18,691 bases of DNA. It comes from JBCCGE01 sp039029455. GTDB taxonomy: Bacteria; Pseudomonadota; Gammaproteobacteria; Arenicellales; Poriferihabitantaceae. The first letter of the stretch is position 1. The number at the start of each line of letters is the position of its first letter. This document shows, piece by piece, positions 7,173 through 15,580 of this stretch. The notes under the pieces were generated by a model that worked only from the letters and a program-made list of their open reading frames with translations, was not told where the DNA came from and ran no database searches. The stretch is from positions 1-18,691 of the forward strand of contig JBCCGE010000061.1 in assembly GCA_039029455.1 (NCBI GenBank). The letters run 5' to 3'. The position numbers and the translations under genes were made by a program.

Positions 7173-8462
7173 ATGGTCGCAGAAACACTCGAACCGGTAA
7201 ATTCGTATTACGAGGCGAGTTCGAACGGTCATCTTGACGCACCCGTTGTCGCTGAGGATATGGATGCGGATGCGGTTGTTATCGGTGGCGGACTCACCGG
7301 GTCATCCACTGCGCTTCACCTCGCTGAGGCCGGCGTCGATGTGATCCAGCTCGAACAGTCGCATTTCGGATGGGGTGCATCAGGACGCAGTGGTGGACAG
7401 ATCATCAACGGTTACGGTGCGGAGATGGAATCTTTGGAGACGCTATTGGGGACGGAGCGCGCAGAAGAGCTTTGGCAGCACTCTTTAAATGCAGTCGAAT
7501 ATACCGAAACTCTGATCGACCGATTTTCGATTGACTGCGATTATCAGCGAGGCTACCTGCATGTAGGGGTCAAACCGCGTCACGACGCTGAGCTCAAGCA
7601 CTGGGCACAGCATATGGCCGACCAGTACGGCTACGAGGTAATGGAGTACTGGTCAAAAATAAAGCTGCGGGAGGTTCTGGGCAGCGAATTGTATTGTGGT
7701 GCCGTTTTTGATCCGGCGAGCGGTCACCTGCACCCGTTGAACTACTGCCTGGGAGTTGCTTCTGCGGCGGCACAGGCAGGTGCCAGACAGTTTCAGCGCT
7801 CAGCGGTAACTCAGGTCACAAAGACTGGGCAGGGATTCAAAGTCGTCGTAAATGATCACGCAATTCATTGTAAAGAACTCGTATACGCTTGCAATGCCTA
7901 TATCGGCAAACTGGCGCCTGAGATTCATAAAAAGATAATGCCCGTGGGGACTTATATAGTTGCCACTGAGCCGCTGCCAGAGACCACAACAAGTGGGCTG
8001 ATATCCAATCGAGCCGCGGTGTCGGATACAAACTTTGTCCTCGATTATTATCGTTTAAGCAGCGACAACCGAATGTTGTTTGGTGGTCGTGTCAGCTACT
8101 CAACTCTTGAACCAAGAAAGCTGACGGAATCACTGCGCCGACGCATGTTGCGGGTGTTTCCCCAGCTGGCTGGTGTACAGATCGACTACTCCTGGGGCGG
8201 ATACGTTGCCATTACCCAGAATCGGGCACCTCACATCGGTCAGCAAAAGGACGGTAGCTGGTTTGCGCAGGGCTTTTCCGGACACGGAATGGCGCTCACC
8301 GGGTACGTTGGGAAATTGTTGTCAGATGCCTGTCTCGGAGATCATCAGACACTGGATTGTTTTCGCGAAATTCCTCACCGAACATTTCCCGGCGGTCGTT
8401 TGCTCCGCACGCCTGCACTGGTTGCAGCCATGTCTTACTATCGCATGCGAGACCATTTTTGA
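7173..8462 (+). CDS. puuB: FAD-dependent gamma-glutamylputrescine oxidoreductase-like (DAO family)
   Basis: FAD-dependent amine oxidoreductase of 429 residues. It likely oxidises gamma-glutamylputrescine to gamma-glutamyl-aminobutyraldehyde, releasing ammonia and hydrogen peroxide. The dinucleotide-binding motif sits at VVIGGGLTGSSTALHLAEAG (35-54), with the ribose-binding acidic residue E61. GWGASGRSGGQ (67-77) is a DAO/PuuB hallmark. The C-terminal FAD segment reads SWGGYVAITQNRAPHIG, then FAQGFSGHGMALTGY. A tail of about 30 residues leads into FDW-less amine oxidase territory, and no membrane segment is seen. It is divergent from the puuA-like gene, so the pair matches successive steps of the Puu pathway; the aldehyde dehydrogenase PuuC and hydrolase PuuD are not in the window. 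Its last bases (TTGA, 8459-8462) overlap the probable rluC start. Confidence 0.85.
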   Translation: MVAETLEPVNSYYEASSNGHLDAPVVAEDMDADAVVIGGGLTGSSTALHLAEAGVDVIQLEQSHFGWGASGRSGGQIINGYGAEMESLETLLGTERAEELWQHSLNAVEYTETLIDRFSIDCDYQRGYLHVGVKPRHDAELKHWAQHMADQYGYEVMEYWSKIKLREVLGSELYCGAVFDPASGHLHPLNYCLGVASAAAQAGARQFQRSAVTQVTKTGQGFKVVVNDHAIHCKELVYACNAYIGKLAPEIHKKIMPVGTYIVATEPLPETTTSGLISNRAAVSDTNFVLDYYRLSSDNRMLFGGRVSYSTLEPRKLTESLRRRMLRVFPQLAGVQIDYSWGGYVAITQNRAPHIGQQKDGSWFAQGFSGHGMALTGYVGKLLSDACLGDHQTLDCFREIPHRTFPGGRLLRTPALVAAMSYYRMRDHF

Positions 8463-9451
8463 CCGGCGGCGACACTGCAAATCCGGCCGCAGGGCAACGG
8501 TCAGCAAAGTTGATCGAGGTCGACGACAAGAGTGAGGGACAGCGGATAGACAATTTTCTTGTCAGGGTGATGAAGGGCGTTCCGAAGACCCGAATATACA
8601 AAGCGCTGCGCAAAGGGGAAGTGCGTGTCAACAGCAAAAGGGTCAATGCCAGGTACGCGCTTAGACTGGGTGATAAGGTGCGAATCCCGCCCATTCGGGT
8701 ATCAGCAGAGGGTCCGCCGAAAACGCTGCCCGACGGATTTCAGGATCAGATTGAAATTCTGCATGAAGACGACGATCTGATGGTGATTAACAAACCCACG
8801 GGTCTGGCGGTTCACGGCGGGACCGGCCAACGTATTGGACTGATTGAAGGGCTGCGCCTGCTGCGACCTCAATCGTCGTATCTGGAGCTGGTGCACCGTA
8901 TCGATCGCGAAACATCGGGGTGTCTTATGATCGCTAAATCGAGGATGTCATTGCTGAAGTTGCAAAGCCAGCTGACTTCATCGACCATGGAGAAACATTA
9001 CACCGCACTGATGTGTGGATGTCCGCCTGACGAGCATATTCGAATCGATCACGGACTGGCGCAAAAAAAGCAGGCATCAGGGCGGAAGCGCATGGTGATT
9101 GATCGAAACGGTCAGCATGCGTTGACGGTATTCCGTCGCCTCGAGTGCGTGGGTGACTTTGCCTTTGTATCTGCGAGAATCCACACAGGTCGAATGCATC
9201 AGGTACGGGTGCATGCGCAGGCCCTTGGACACCCGCTTGCCGGCGACGATCTCTATGGAGATTTTTCCAGAAATAAACAGCTCAGAAAGTACGGCTTAAA
9301 ACGTTTATTTTTACACGCCAGAAAGTTACACCTTAAACATCCGACAGGGAACAGGGATCTGGTAGTAGAGGCCCCCTTGCCGTGTGATCTGTCACGGTGT
9401 TTACAGCATCTGCGCGACATGCAGCTAAACGCCATATCAGATGACGTTTGA
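8459..9451 (+). CDS. rluC: 23S rRNA pseudouridine synthase (RluC type)
   Basis: Converts uridines in 23S rRNA to pseudouridine; E. coli RluC acts at positions 955, 2504 and 2580. An N-terminal S4 RNA-binding domain (about 27-90) includes GQRIDNFL, KGVPKTRIYKALRKGEVRVN and GDKVRIPP. The catalytic domain follows with INKPTGLAVHGG and the active-site motif HRIDRETSG (aspartate 149). Later come TGRMHQVRVHAQALGHPLAGDDLYGD and the C-terminal KRLFLHARKLHLKHP. I chose TTG at 8459, which overlaps the puuB stop as TTGA and gives 330 residues (E. coli 319). TTG at 8510 (313 residues) is a fair alternative. The frame also extends upstream into puuB, which I reject. Following a polyamine gene so tightly is unusual, since rluC is often found beside rne. 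Confidence 0.92.
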   Translation: MTGGDTANPAAGQRSAKLIEVDDKSEGQRIDNFLVRVMKGVPKTRIYKALRKGEVRVNSKRVNARYALRLGDKVRIPPIRVSAEGPPKTLPDGFQDQIEILHEDDDLMVINKPTGLAVHGGTGQRIGLIEGLRLLRPQSSYLELVHRIDRETSGCLMIAKSRMSLLKLQSQLTSSTMEKHYTALMCGCPPDEHIRIDHGLAQKKQASGRKRMVIDRNGQHALTVFRRLECVGDFAFVSARIHTGRMHQVRVHAQALGHPLAGDDLYGDFSRNKQLRKYGLKRLFLHARKLHLKHPTGNRDLVVEAPLPCDLSRCLQHLRDMQLNAISDDV

Positions 9452-10118
9452 ACGCTCAGTCCGTCTGCTTATTTTTGACTGGGACGGAACCCTGATGGAT
9501 TCAGCCGCCAAGATTTCCAATTGCTGGATGGCATCAGCAATGGATCACAAGGTACCAAAGCCAACCGACCGAGCGGTTCGTCAGCTTATTGGTGTCAGTC
9601 TGGAGCGAATGGCCTTTGAGTTGTTCCCGGAGTGCAACGCGATACAACGGCAGCAACTGACAGATCGCTATGTCGAGCACTGGATCCAGCACGATAAGAC
9701 AGAAATGCCGTTTTTCTCTAATGTTGCCGACGGCTTGCGTGCGCTGGAGCGAGCGGGCTTTCTGATTTGTGTCGCCACGGGAAAGTCTCGCCGCGGACTT
9801 GAGCGCGCGTTGCAGGACTGCAGTTTCGCTAAAGTTTTTGCCTACACCCGATGTGCGGACGAATCACGTCCCAAGCCGGACCCGCAGATGTTGTTCGATG
9901 TTCTTGAGTTTTGTGGGTCGGAAGCCTGCGAGTCAGTAATGATCGGCGATACAACATACGATCTCGAAATGGCGCACCACGCCGGGGTGTATGCCCACGG
10001 AGTGGGCTATGGCTATCACTCAGATCAGCAACTGGCTCCACTGAGCGACTTTCCGGTATTTCATGACTTTAAATCTTTGAGTCAGTTTTGGCTCGATAAA
10101 TCGGCCGCCTTGCGGTAA
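9441..10118 (+). CDS. HAD-superfamily hydrolase, phosphoglycolate phosphatase-like
   Basis: Phosphatase of 225 residues with all four haloacid dehalogenase motifs: nucleophile DWDGT (13-17), motif II threonine in VATGKS (T113), motif III lysine in RPKPDP (K145), and the acidic pair in IGDTTYDLEMA (D170, D174). A helical cap of subfamily I lies between motifs I and II, around residues 22-85. It is soluble and probably removes phosphate from a small metabolite. The resemblance to phosphoglycolate phosphatases is general, and the substrate is unknown. The ATG lies 11 bases inside the end of rluC, so the two are probably translated from one message. In Pseudomonas a similar HAD phosphatase also follows rluC, which supports the pairing. 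Confidence 0.87.
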   Translation: MTFERSVRLLIFDWDGTLMDSAAKISNCWMASAMDHKVPKPTDRAVRQLIGVSLERMAFELFPECNAIQRQQLTDRYVEHWIQHDKTEMPFFSNVADGLRALERAGFLICVATGKSRRGLERALQDCSFAKVFAYTRCADESRPKPDPQMLFDVLEFCGSEACESVMIGDTTYDLEMAHHAGVYAHGVGYGYHSDQQLAPLSDFPVFHDFKSLSQFWLDKSAALR

Positions 10119-10774
10119 TGAAATCCGTGCATGAGCCGGAAGTTGTTGAATTCGCCGAAGAGCGCTGGTCGCAACCGAATTCATTCTTCGGGAGTGGAAT
10201 GGACAGTCGCAGCAGTGATAACGCGATGTTGTGCCATTTATACGGTGCGCTGATCAGAGCGTCACAATATGACTGGCAGAACGCGGGTCGTGTCATGCTT
10301 GACCGCACGGACGTACGCATCCTTTTCGACAGCTATCAGGCAGTATTGCCGTTTCGTCAACTCGATGTCTGTTGCCGAGAGCTGGACCGATTCGTAAGAG
10401 ACCATGTTTTCAGTCAATGGTGGGCTGTTGATCCGAATTCCGTTGGCCCATCTGAAGACCGGGCGATCGCGATTGCCCGGGAATGGGTTGCCGAAATATC
10501 GGAGTCTGTATTTGGCGATCGGGAGTACCGCTTTCATGCCGAATTGGTATTGTTTTTCTCCTGTCCATTCCTGCCGGTTGTGCCGTCCAGGCAAGGTCCG
10601 ATATCGGTCCACTTTGCAGGTGTGCAAGAGGCTGTCCGAAGACCGGCCCCGGTGTTTGGGGATGCTGAACAGTACACCCTCATACAGTCGATGCTTGAGC
10701 AAACTGACTGGTGGTTGCGTCGACTTCACTTTGAGTCAATCGATAGGCCGTTGCGTGATAAACTGTGTGCTTGA
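10118..10774 (+). CDS. Hypothetical protein in the rluC-HAD operon
   Basis: A 218-residue protein that I do not recognise. It begins one base inside the stop of the HAD gene (TAATG), which strongly suggests co-translation and a real gene. It is soluble, with neither signal peptide nor clear transmembrane helix, and has many aromatic residues, including FSQWWAVDP near 98-106 and QTDWWLRRLHF near 195-205. A short hydrophobic patch (LVLFFSCPFLPVVP, about 143-156) is probably buried core. An N-terminal acidic-aromatic segment (EVVEFAEERW) and the central DRAIAIAREWVAEI look helical. No catalytic motif is visible. The downstream gap of 106 bases to ftsK has no strong terminator. Function cannot be assigned; its linkage may hint at a role with rRNA modification or metabolite repair, but this is speculative. 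Confidence 0.72.
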   Translation: MKSVHEPEVVEFAEERWSQPNSFFGSGMDSRSSDNAMLCHLYGALIRASQYDWQNAGRVMLDRTDVRILFDSYQAVLPFRQLDVCCRELDRFVRDHVFSQWWAVDPNSVGPSEDRAIAIAREWVAEISESVFGDREYRFHAELVLFFSCPFLPVVPSRQGPISVHFAGVQEAVRRPAPVFGDAEQYTLIQSMLEQTDWWLRRLHFESIDRPLRDKLCA

Positions 10775-10880
10775 AGACTGCTGCGATTATCGCCCTGCGG
10801 CTATTGTGCAGCGCTGTGATCTGACGAAAATGAGATGCGTCACTGCATCACTATCCTGCCTGAACTGATTTAAGAATCCA
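10775..10880. other. Gap upstream of ftsK
   Basis: This 106-base gap separates the small unrecognised gene from ftsK. It contains a short inverted repeat, GATGC-GTCACT-GCATC, without a following T run, so it is not a clear terminator. TTGTGC (10804-10809) could be a -35 box, but no good -10 follows. No LexA-type box (CTGT-N8-ACAG) is seen. An in-frame stop at 10866-10868 leaves the TTG at 10881 as the first usable ftsK start. Confidence 0.3.
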
Positions 10881-13208
10881 TTGGCCAAAAAGAAAAACAA
10901 GCCGCGACAATCTTCCCGTAGTGCATCCACACCGGTGCTTCCTGGCAAAGTCACAGGCCTGCTCAGGGAAGTCGGCGCAATAGCACTGTTTGCGCTGGTG
11001 GCTTATCTGGCGGTTTGTCTATTGACGTATTCAGCCTCTGATCCTGGACCTACACATACCGGGGATGGTGGTGAAATTGCCAATATGGGTGGACGTGTTG
11101 GCGCCTGGTTTGCGGACCTGATGTTTACCCTGTTCGGGAGAATGGCGTATCTGTTTCTCTTGCTGCTCTGCGCCACCGGATGGCGTCTGTATCGCGACAA
11201 ACCTGGTGAGGGGCGAGACGCTTCTCCGGTATGGGTGTCGGCGTTGTTCCCGATCAGCGGCTTTGTGCTGGCCCTGATTGGCGCCTGCGGACTGGAACAC
11301 ATTTACTTCCCGTTTACCGACCCCGCAACGGTGGTCAATGCGGGAGGCATTCTTGGCGAGTTCAGCGGGAATGCTTTTGGTGCAAACTTTGGCATGATCG
11401 GTGCGACCGTCATATTTCTGGCTTTGTTGATTGCAGGCATTACGCTGGTCACGCATTTTTCCTGGTTCTCGCTGATGGATGAGATCGGGTTTCAGATTTT
11501 TGCTCTGGTTGATCGCGGCCGCAACTGGCTTGAAGCACGGCAGGACCGAAAGGCGGGTGAGGTTGTTCGCCGCGAGCGCGAGATTAATGTGAAGCAGATT
11601 CGGGAAGAGATCACGGAGAAAAAACCGCCAAAAATCGAGCCGAAAATCGATACCCCAGAAATCAGTGTAAGACCTCAAAAAGAACGTCAGGTCAGTTTGT
11701 TCAAGGAACAAAGCGGGTCAACTGAGCTGCCGCCCTTGTCACTTCTGGACGAACCGACCGTCAACACCGGTGGATATTCGCGCGAAGAGCTGGAGACTAT
11801 GTCCCAGTTGCTGATGAAAAAACTTAAAGACTTCAATGTCGATGTTACCGTTGAGGCCGTGCAGCCCGGTCCGGTAATTACACGCTTCGAGATTGAACCC
11901 GCTGCCGGTGTAAAGGCGAGCACCATTGTCGGTCTGGCCAGAGACCTTGCGCGGTCATTGTCTGTGGAAAGTGTGCGGGTTGTTGAAAACATCCCAGGGA
12001 AAAGTGTAGTTGGGATAGAAATACCGAATCAGAATCGCGAAGTTGTTCGACTTGTCGAGGGGCTTTCGTCTCAGGAGTACGAGCGCAGCAACTCACCGCT
12101 GTCTCTGGTTCTTGGAAAAGACATCGCCGGCAATGCAGTGATTACTGATTTGATGAAAATGCCTCACGTGCTTATAGCGGGTACAACGGGTTCGGGAAAA
12201 TCGGTCTGCGTCAACGCGCTGATACTCAGTCTGGTCTACAAATCCACCCCGGAGGAAGTGCGCCTGATTATGGTAGACCCGAAATTTCTTGAACTTTCGG
12301 TTTATGACGGTATTCCGCACCTTCTGGCACCGGTGGTTACCGATATGAACAAGGCTGCGAACGCGCTGCGCTGGTGCATAGTTGAGATGGATCGAAGGTT
12401 CCGTCTGATGGCCGCAACCAGTGTGCGCAATATCGGCGGTTACAACAAAAAGGTTCAGGCGGCGCAAAAATCGGGTTCGCCAATTGAAGACCCTACATTC
12501 GTGCCAGAAGAGGGTGAGTCGCCGGAGTATCTGACCACGTTGCCCTACATTGTGGTCATTGTTGATGAACTGGCCGACCTGATGATGGTCGCCGGTAAAA
12601 AAATCGAGGAAATCATTATACGTATTGCACAACGGGCGCGTGCGGCAGGCATCCACCTTGTGCTGGCGACACAGCGACCTTCTGTCGATGTGGTAACGGG
12701 TCTGATAAAAGCCAATGTCCCCACGCGTATCGCTTTCCAGGTGTCTTCGCGCGCTGATTCAAGAACCGTGCTTGATCAGATGGGAGCTGAGCAGCTGCTG
12801 GGGCAGGGTGATATGTTGTTTTTGCCGCCGGGTAATGCGTTTACCCAGCGCGTTCACGGATCATTTGTTTCTGACGAGGAAGTGGCCAAAGTTGTGTCCC
12901 AGCTGAAAACCTCCGGTTCACCAGTCTATGTGGATGAAGTCACAGACGGTGCTCCGGGAGGTAGCGACAGTAACGATCCGAACAATGCGTTTGGCGGTGA
13001 TGATGCAGAGGGCGATGCGCTGTACGACGAAGCCGTTCGATTCGTCACTGAAAGCCGACGAGCGTCAATATCGGCGGTTCAGCGTGCCCTGCGAGTAGGG
13101 TATAACCGTGCGGCACGGATGATTGAGACAATGGAAGAAGCTGGCGTAGTATCGCCTGCCGAAAATGGAAAACGCGAAGTGTTGGTGCCCGCTCCGCCAA
13201 AAGACTGA
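10881..13208 (+). CDS. ftsK: DNA translocase FtsK
   Basis: Septal DNA pump that moves chromosome ends apart before division and activates XerCD recombination at dif. Of 775 residues, the first 200 hold four hydrophobic membrane segments (about 30-50, 75-101, 118-137, 172-191). A short charged linker follows (about 215-300), much shorter than in E. coli FtsK (1329 residues) and like the Pseudomonas type. The motor has Walker A GTTGSGKS (434-441), MVDPKFLELSVY, Walker B VVIVDELADL (558-567) and ATQRPSVDVVTG. The C-terminal gamma winged helix (about 714-770: YDEAVRFVTESRRASISAVQ, then YNRAARMIETMEEAGVV) is complete and would read KOPS-like sites. The start is TTG at 10881, the first possible one after an in-frame stop. 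lolA follows 12 bases downstream. Confidence 0.97.
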   Translation: MAKKKNKPRQSSRSASTPVLPGKVTGLLREVGAIALFALVAYLAVCLLTYSASDPGPTHTGDGGEIANMGGRVGAWFADLMFTLFGRMAYLFLLLLCATGWRLYRDKPGEGRDASPVWVSALFPISGFVLALIGACGLEHIYFPFTDPATVVNAGGILGEFSGNAFGANFGMIGATVIFLALLIAGITLVTHFSWFSLMDEIGFQIFALVDRGRNWLEARQDRKAGEVVRREREINVKQIREEITEKKPPKIEPKIDTPEISVRPQKERQVSLFKEQSGSTELPPLSLLDEPTVNTGGYSREELETMSQLLMKKLKDFNVDVTVEAVQPGPVITRFEIEPAAGVKASTIVGLARDLARSLSVESVRVVENIPGKSVVGIEIPNQNREVVRLVEGLSSQEYERSNSPLSLVLGKDIAGNAVITDLMKMPHVLIAGTTGSGKSVCVNALILSLVYKSTPEEVRLIMVDPKFLELSVYDGIPHLLAPVVTDMNKAANALRWCIVEMDRRFRLMAATSVRNIGGYNKKVQAAQKSGSPIEDPTFVPEEGESPEYLTTLPYIVVIVDELADLMMVAGKKIEEIIIRIAQRARAAGIHLVLATQRPSVDVVTGLIKANVPTRIAFQVSSRADSRTVLDQMGAEQLLGQGDMLFLPPGNAFTQRVHGSFVSDEEVAKVVSQLKTSGSPVYVDEVTDGAPGGSDSNDPNNAFGGDDAEGDALYDEAVRFVTESRRASISAVQRALRVGYNRAARMIETMEEAGVVSPAENGKREVLVPAPPKD

Positions 13209-13220
13209 AGATAACTTCTG

Positions 13221-13850
13221 ATGAGACGATTACAGAAAATAGTACTGGCTGCAGCACTGATTTTAGTGAACTCAGCTTTCGCCAGTCCGGGTCTGGATGC
13301 CCTGGACAATTTTTTCAACAATGTCCAGACCTTTGAAGCGCGATTCGGACAGATTGTGCTGGACGAGACGCTGGAATCTGTCGACGACGGTCAAGGTACG
13401 GTATACATCAAGCGACCAGGGCTGTTTCGCTGGGACTACGAGCCGCCGGAAGCACAGGAAATTGTGGGTGATGGTTTCCGGGTCTGGTTGCACGATATTG
13501 AACTTGAGCAGGTCACTGTGCGAGATCAGGCAACCGCACTGGGTCGAACTCCCGCGATTCTGCTCGCTGGGGGAGGTGATCTCGAGGCGGATTACTTCAT
13601 TGATGATATTGGTACACAGGGACGGTTCGACTGGGTAAACCTGATCCCCAAGGATGAAGAGAGCAATTTTAGCGAGGTCAGAATTGGTTTTGAGGACAAT
13701 CGATTGAGGCTCATGGAACTCCTTGATACTCTGGGACAGCGAACCCGAATCACGTTCGTAGACCTTAAGGAGAATCAGCCCATATCCGATACCGTATTCG
13801 ATTTCATTCCACCACCGGGTGTGGATGTGATCGACGAGTCGGAAGAGTAG
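13221..13850 (+). CDS. lolA: Outer-membrane lipoprotein carrier protein LolA
   Basis: Periplasmic chaperone that accepts lipoproteins from the LolCDE transporter and delivers them to LolB at the outer membrane. The 209-residue precursor begins with a clear signal peptide (MRRLQKIVLAAALILVNSAFA), probably cut after Ala21. The mature part has the LolA beginning LDNFFNNVQTFEARFGQIV, the GTVYIKRPGLFRWDYEPP strand pair and the late TRITFVDLKENQPISDTVFDFIPPPGVDVID. This late segment is the most recognisable family signature. The gene lies between ftsK and rarA, as in pseudomonads, 12 bases after ftsK and 22 before rarA, so it likely shares their transcript. It implies a Gram-negative cell with outer-membrane lipoproteins. 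No unusual residue is noted. The start ATG lacks a strong Shine-Dalgarno sequence. Confidence 0.95.
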   Translation: MRRLQKIVLAAALILVNSAFASPGLDALDNFFNNVQTFEARFGQIVLDETLESVDDGQGTVYIKRPGLFRWDYEPPEAQEIVGDGFRVWLHDIELEQVTVRDQATALGRTPAILLAGGGDLEADYFIDDIGTQGRFDWVNLIPKDEESNFSEVRIGFEDNRLRLMELLDTLGQRTRITFVDLKENQPISDTVFDFIPPPGVDVIDESEE

Positions 13851-13872
13851 GTGTTTCCGGTCCGCTGATCGT

Positions 13873-15186
13873 ATGGATGCGGATTTCCACACACCGCTGG
13901 CAAGTCGAATGCGACCTGCCAGTATTGATGATTTCATCGGTCAGACCCACCTGCTCTCTGCCGGCAAGCCTCTGTACCAGATGCTGAATGGCGGGCGACT
14001 GCATTCGCTGATCCTCTGGGGACCTCCGGGGACCGGAAAAACCAGCCTTGCACGAATGATGAGCGAGGCGGTCGCTGCAAACTTTGCTACGCTTTCCGCG
14101 GTCACCAGCGGCGTTGCCGATATCCGCAAAGCGGTTGATTCCGCGCGAGAATCCATATCTACCGGTGAGCAGACCGTGCTGTTTGTCGATGAAGTGCATC
14201 GATTCAACAAAAGTCAGCAAGACGCATTTTTGCCACATATAGAGGACGGCTCGATTACATTTGTCGGAGCGACTACGGAAAATCCGTCCTTTGAACTTAA
14301 CAAAGCGCTACTGTCCCGTGCGCGGGTGTATATCCTGAGATCGCTGGGCGATGATGAACTCCGGCAGCTGGTCAAACGTGCAATTAGTGATCCGCTCAGA
14401 GGACTTGGGGATCGCCAACTCACAGTAGATGACAAAGCGCTGAATATGCTGATCGCTGCCTCTCATGGCGATGCAAGAAGAATACTGACGATGCTTGAGC
14501 TCGCGGCTGATCTGGTCGATGAAGGTTCAGACAGCGCGGCAGCGATCACAGCCGAAATTGTCTCTGAAGTCACAGCGTTCCGCCTTCAGCAGTTTGACAA
14601 GGGAGGAGATGTCTTTTACGACCAGATTTCTGCGTTGCAGAAGTCTATCCGGGGTTCAGATCCGGATGCGGCGATGTACTGGTGCCAGCGCATGATTCAG
14701 GGTGGCTGCGATCCCCACTATCTGCTGCGGCGACTGCAGGTCATCGCCAGTGAGGACATTGGCAATGCTGATCCCAGAGCTATTACCGTTGTGCTCTCAG
14801 CCTGGCAGGCCTTTGACCGACTTGGTCCGGGCGAAGGCGACATTCCGATTGCGCAGGCTGTGACTTATCTGGCGGTCGCGCCTAAGAGCAACGCAGCCTA
14901 TCTGTCACTTAAAGCGGCAAAACGACTCGCTGGTGAATACAGCGACCTTCCGGTTCCGACCCATCTGAGAAACGCACCCACTGCACTGGCAAAGTCAATG
15001 GGGCATGGCGATGGATATCGTTACTCCCATGATGAGCCCGGCTCATTTTCGGCCGGACAGCGCTATTTTCCTGACGAATTGAAGGAGGAGTTTCTGTATA
15101 ACCCAACCGATAATGGTCTGGAAAAGAAAATCCTCGAGAAAGTGCGTTACCTTCGCGAACAAAATAAAAGGGCGCGTGATGAGTGA
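13873..15186 (+). CDS. rarA: Replication-associated recombination protein A (AAA+ ATPase)
   Basis: AAA+ ATPase related to clamp loaders, thought to act at stalled or broken replication forks. It has 437 residues, near the E. coli length of 447. Sequence landmarks include PLASRMRPASIDDFIGQTHLL (8-28), Walker A GPPGTGKTS (50-58), Walker B LFVDEVHRFNKSQQDAFLPH (103-122), sensor 1 GATTENPSFELN and the arginine-containing ALLSRARVYIL. The C-terminal tetramerisation part shows FYDQISALQKSIRGSDPDAA, ASEDIGNADPRA, VAPKSNAAY and VPTHLRNAP. All are typical of RarA/MgsA rather than RuvB or DnaX. The gene follows lolA closely and its last eight bases overlap the crcB start, suggesting translational coupling. 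Confidence 0.96.
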   Translation: MDADFHTPLASRMRPASIDDFIGQTHLLSAGKPLYQMLNGGRLHSLILWGPPGTGKTSLARMMSEAVAANFATLSAVTSGVADIRKAVDSARESISTGEQTVLFVDEVHRFNKSQQDAFLPHIEDGSITFVGATTENPSFELNKALLSRARVYILRSLGDDELRQLVKRAISDPLRGLGDRQLTVDDKALNMLIAASHGDARRILTMLELAADLVDEGSDSAAAITAEIVSEVTAFRLQQFDKGGDVFYDQISALQKSIRGSDPDAAMYWCQRMIQGGCDPHYLLRRLQVIASEDIGNADPRAITVVLSAWQAFDRLGPGEGDIPIAQAVTYLAVAPKSNAAYLSLKAAKRLAGEYSDLPVPTHLRNAPTALAKSMGHGDGYRYSHDEPGSFSAGQRYFPDELKEEFLYNPTDNGLEKKILEKVRYLREQNKRARDE

Positions 15187-15562
15187 ATGGTTACTGGTTG
15201 CCTCGGGCGGTGCGTTCGGCAGCTGCCTGCGATGGCTGTGTTCGCGAAAAATTTCGACACTGCACGATCCAGGATTTCCCTGGGGAATCCTCACCGTAAA
15301 TATCGTCGGTTCGTTTGCAATCGGCTTTGTGTACGCGCTGATGCACAACAGATTGCCGCTTGAACATCCTGCACGTGCATTTCTCATCGTCGGCGTTCTT
15401 GGCGGCTTTACAACATTTTCTGCGTTTTCACTGGATACGCTGCAGTTGTTCTCAAATGGTTATGTTGTCAGAGCAATGGCGAATATAATCGCCACTCTGA
15501 TTATCTGTCTGCTTGCCACCTGGATTGGTTTGTTGAGTGGGCGATACCTGACAGCACTTTAG
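15179..15562 (+). CDS. crcB: Fluoride-specific ion channel (Fluc)
   Basis: Small inner-membrane protein of 127 residues that forms a dimeric channel exporting fluoride. It has four hydrophobic helices (about 1-20, 33-55, 63-85 with a break, 97-122). Family signatures are present: the N-terminal GGAFGSCLRWL, GILTVNIVGSFAIGF with its conserved asparagine in the pore, and GVLGGFTTFSAFSLD, which carries the phenylalanines and the TTFS break that line the pore and bind the central sodium. I chose ATG at 15179, which overlaps the end of rarA by eight bases and gives the usual family length. The frame is open further upstream inside rarA but with no match to the family. No fluoride riboswitch is seen, as there is no untranslated leader. 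The serS gene begins 18 bases downstream. Confidence 0.95.
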   Translation: MSEWLLVASGGAFGSCLRWLCSRKISTLHDPGFPWGILTVNIVGSFAIGFVYALMHNRLPLEHPARAFLIVGVLGGFTTFSAFSLDTLQLFSNGYVVRAMANIIATLIICLLATWIGLLSGRYLTAL

Positions 15563-15580
15563 ATCGAATTTGAGGTAGTT

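Noticed and set aside
8357..8458. Upstream extension of rluC deep into puuB
   Set aside because: It would overlap puuB by more than 100 bases and has no similarity to RluC; the TTGA overlap at 8459 is simpler.
11031..11711. A 226-codon open frame on the minus strand opposite ftsK
   Set aside because: It lies within a complete, conserved ftsK, has no family resemblance, no ribosome site, and a composition typical of reverse-frame translation.
13272..13937. A 221-codon minus-strand frame opposite lolA and the rarA start
   Set aside because: It spans two well-supported genes, including the gap between them, and resembles no protein I know.
15113..15178. Possible upstream extension of crcB by 22 residues
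   Set aside because: The extension lies in the rarA coding sequence, is highly basic and unlike CrcB; ATG at 15179 gives the normal length.
15140..15200. Fluoride riboswitch before crcB
   Set aside because: The upstream region is rarA coding sequence, with no leader in which a crcB-type aptamer could sit.
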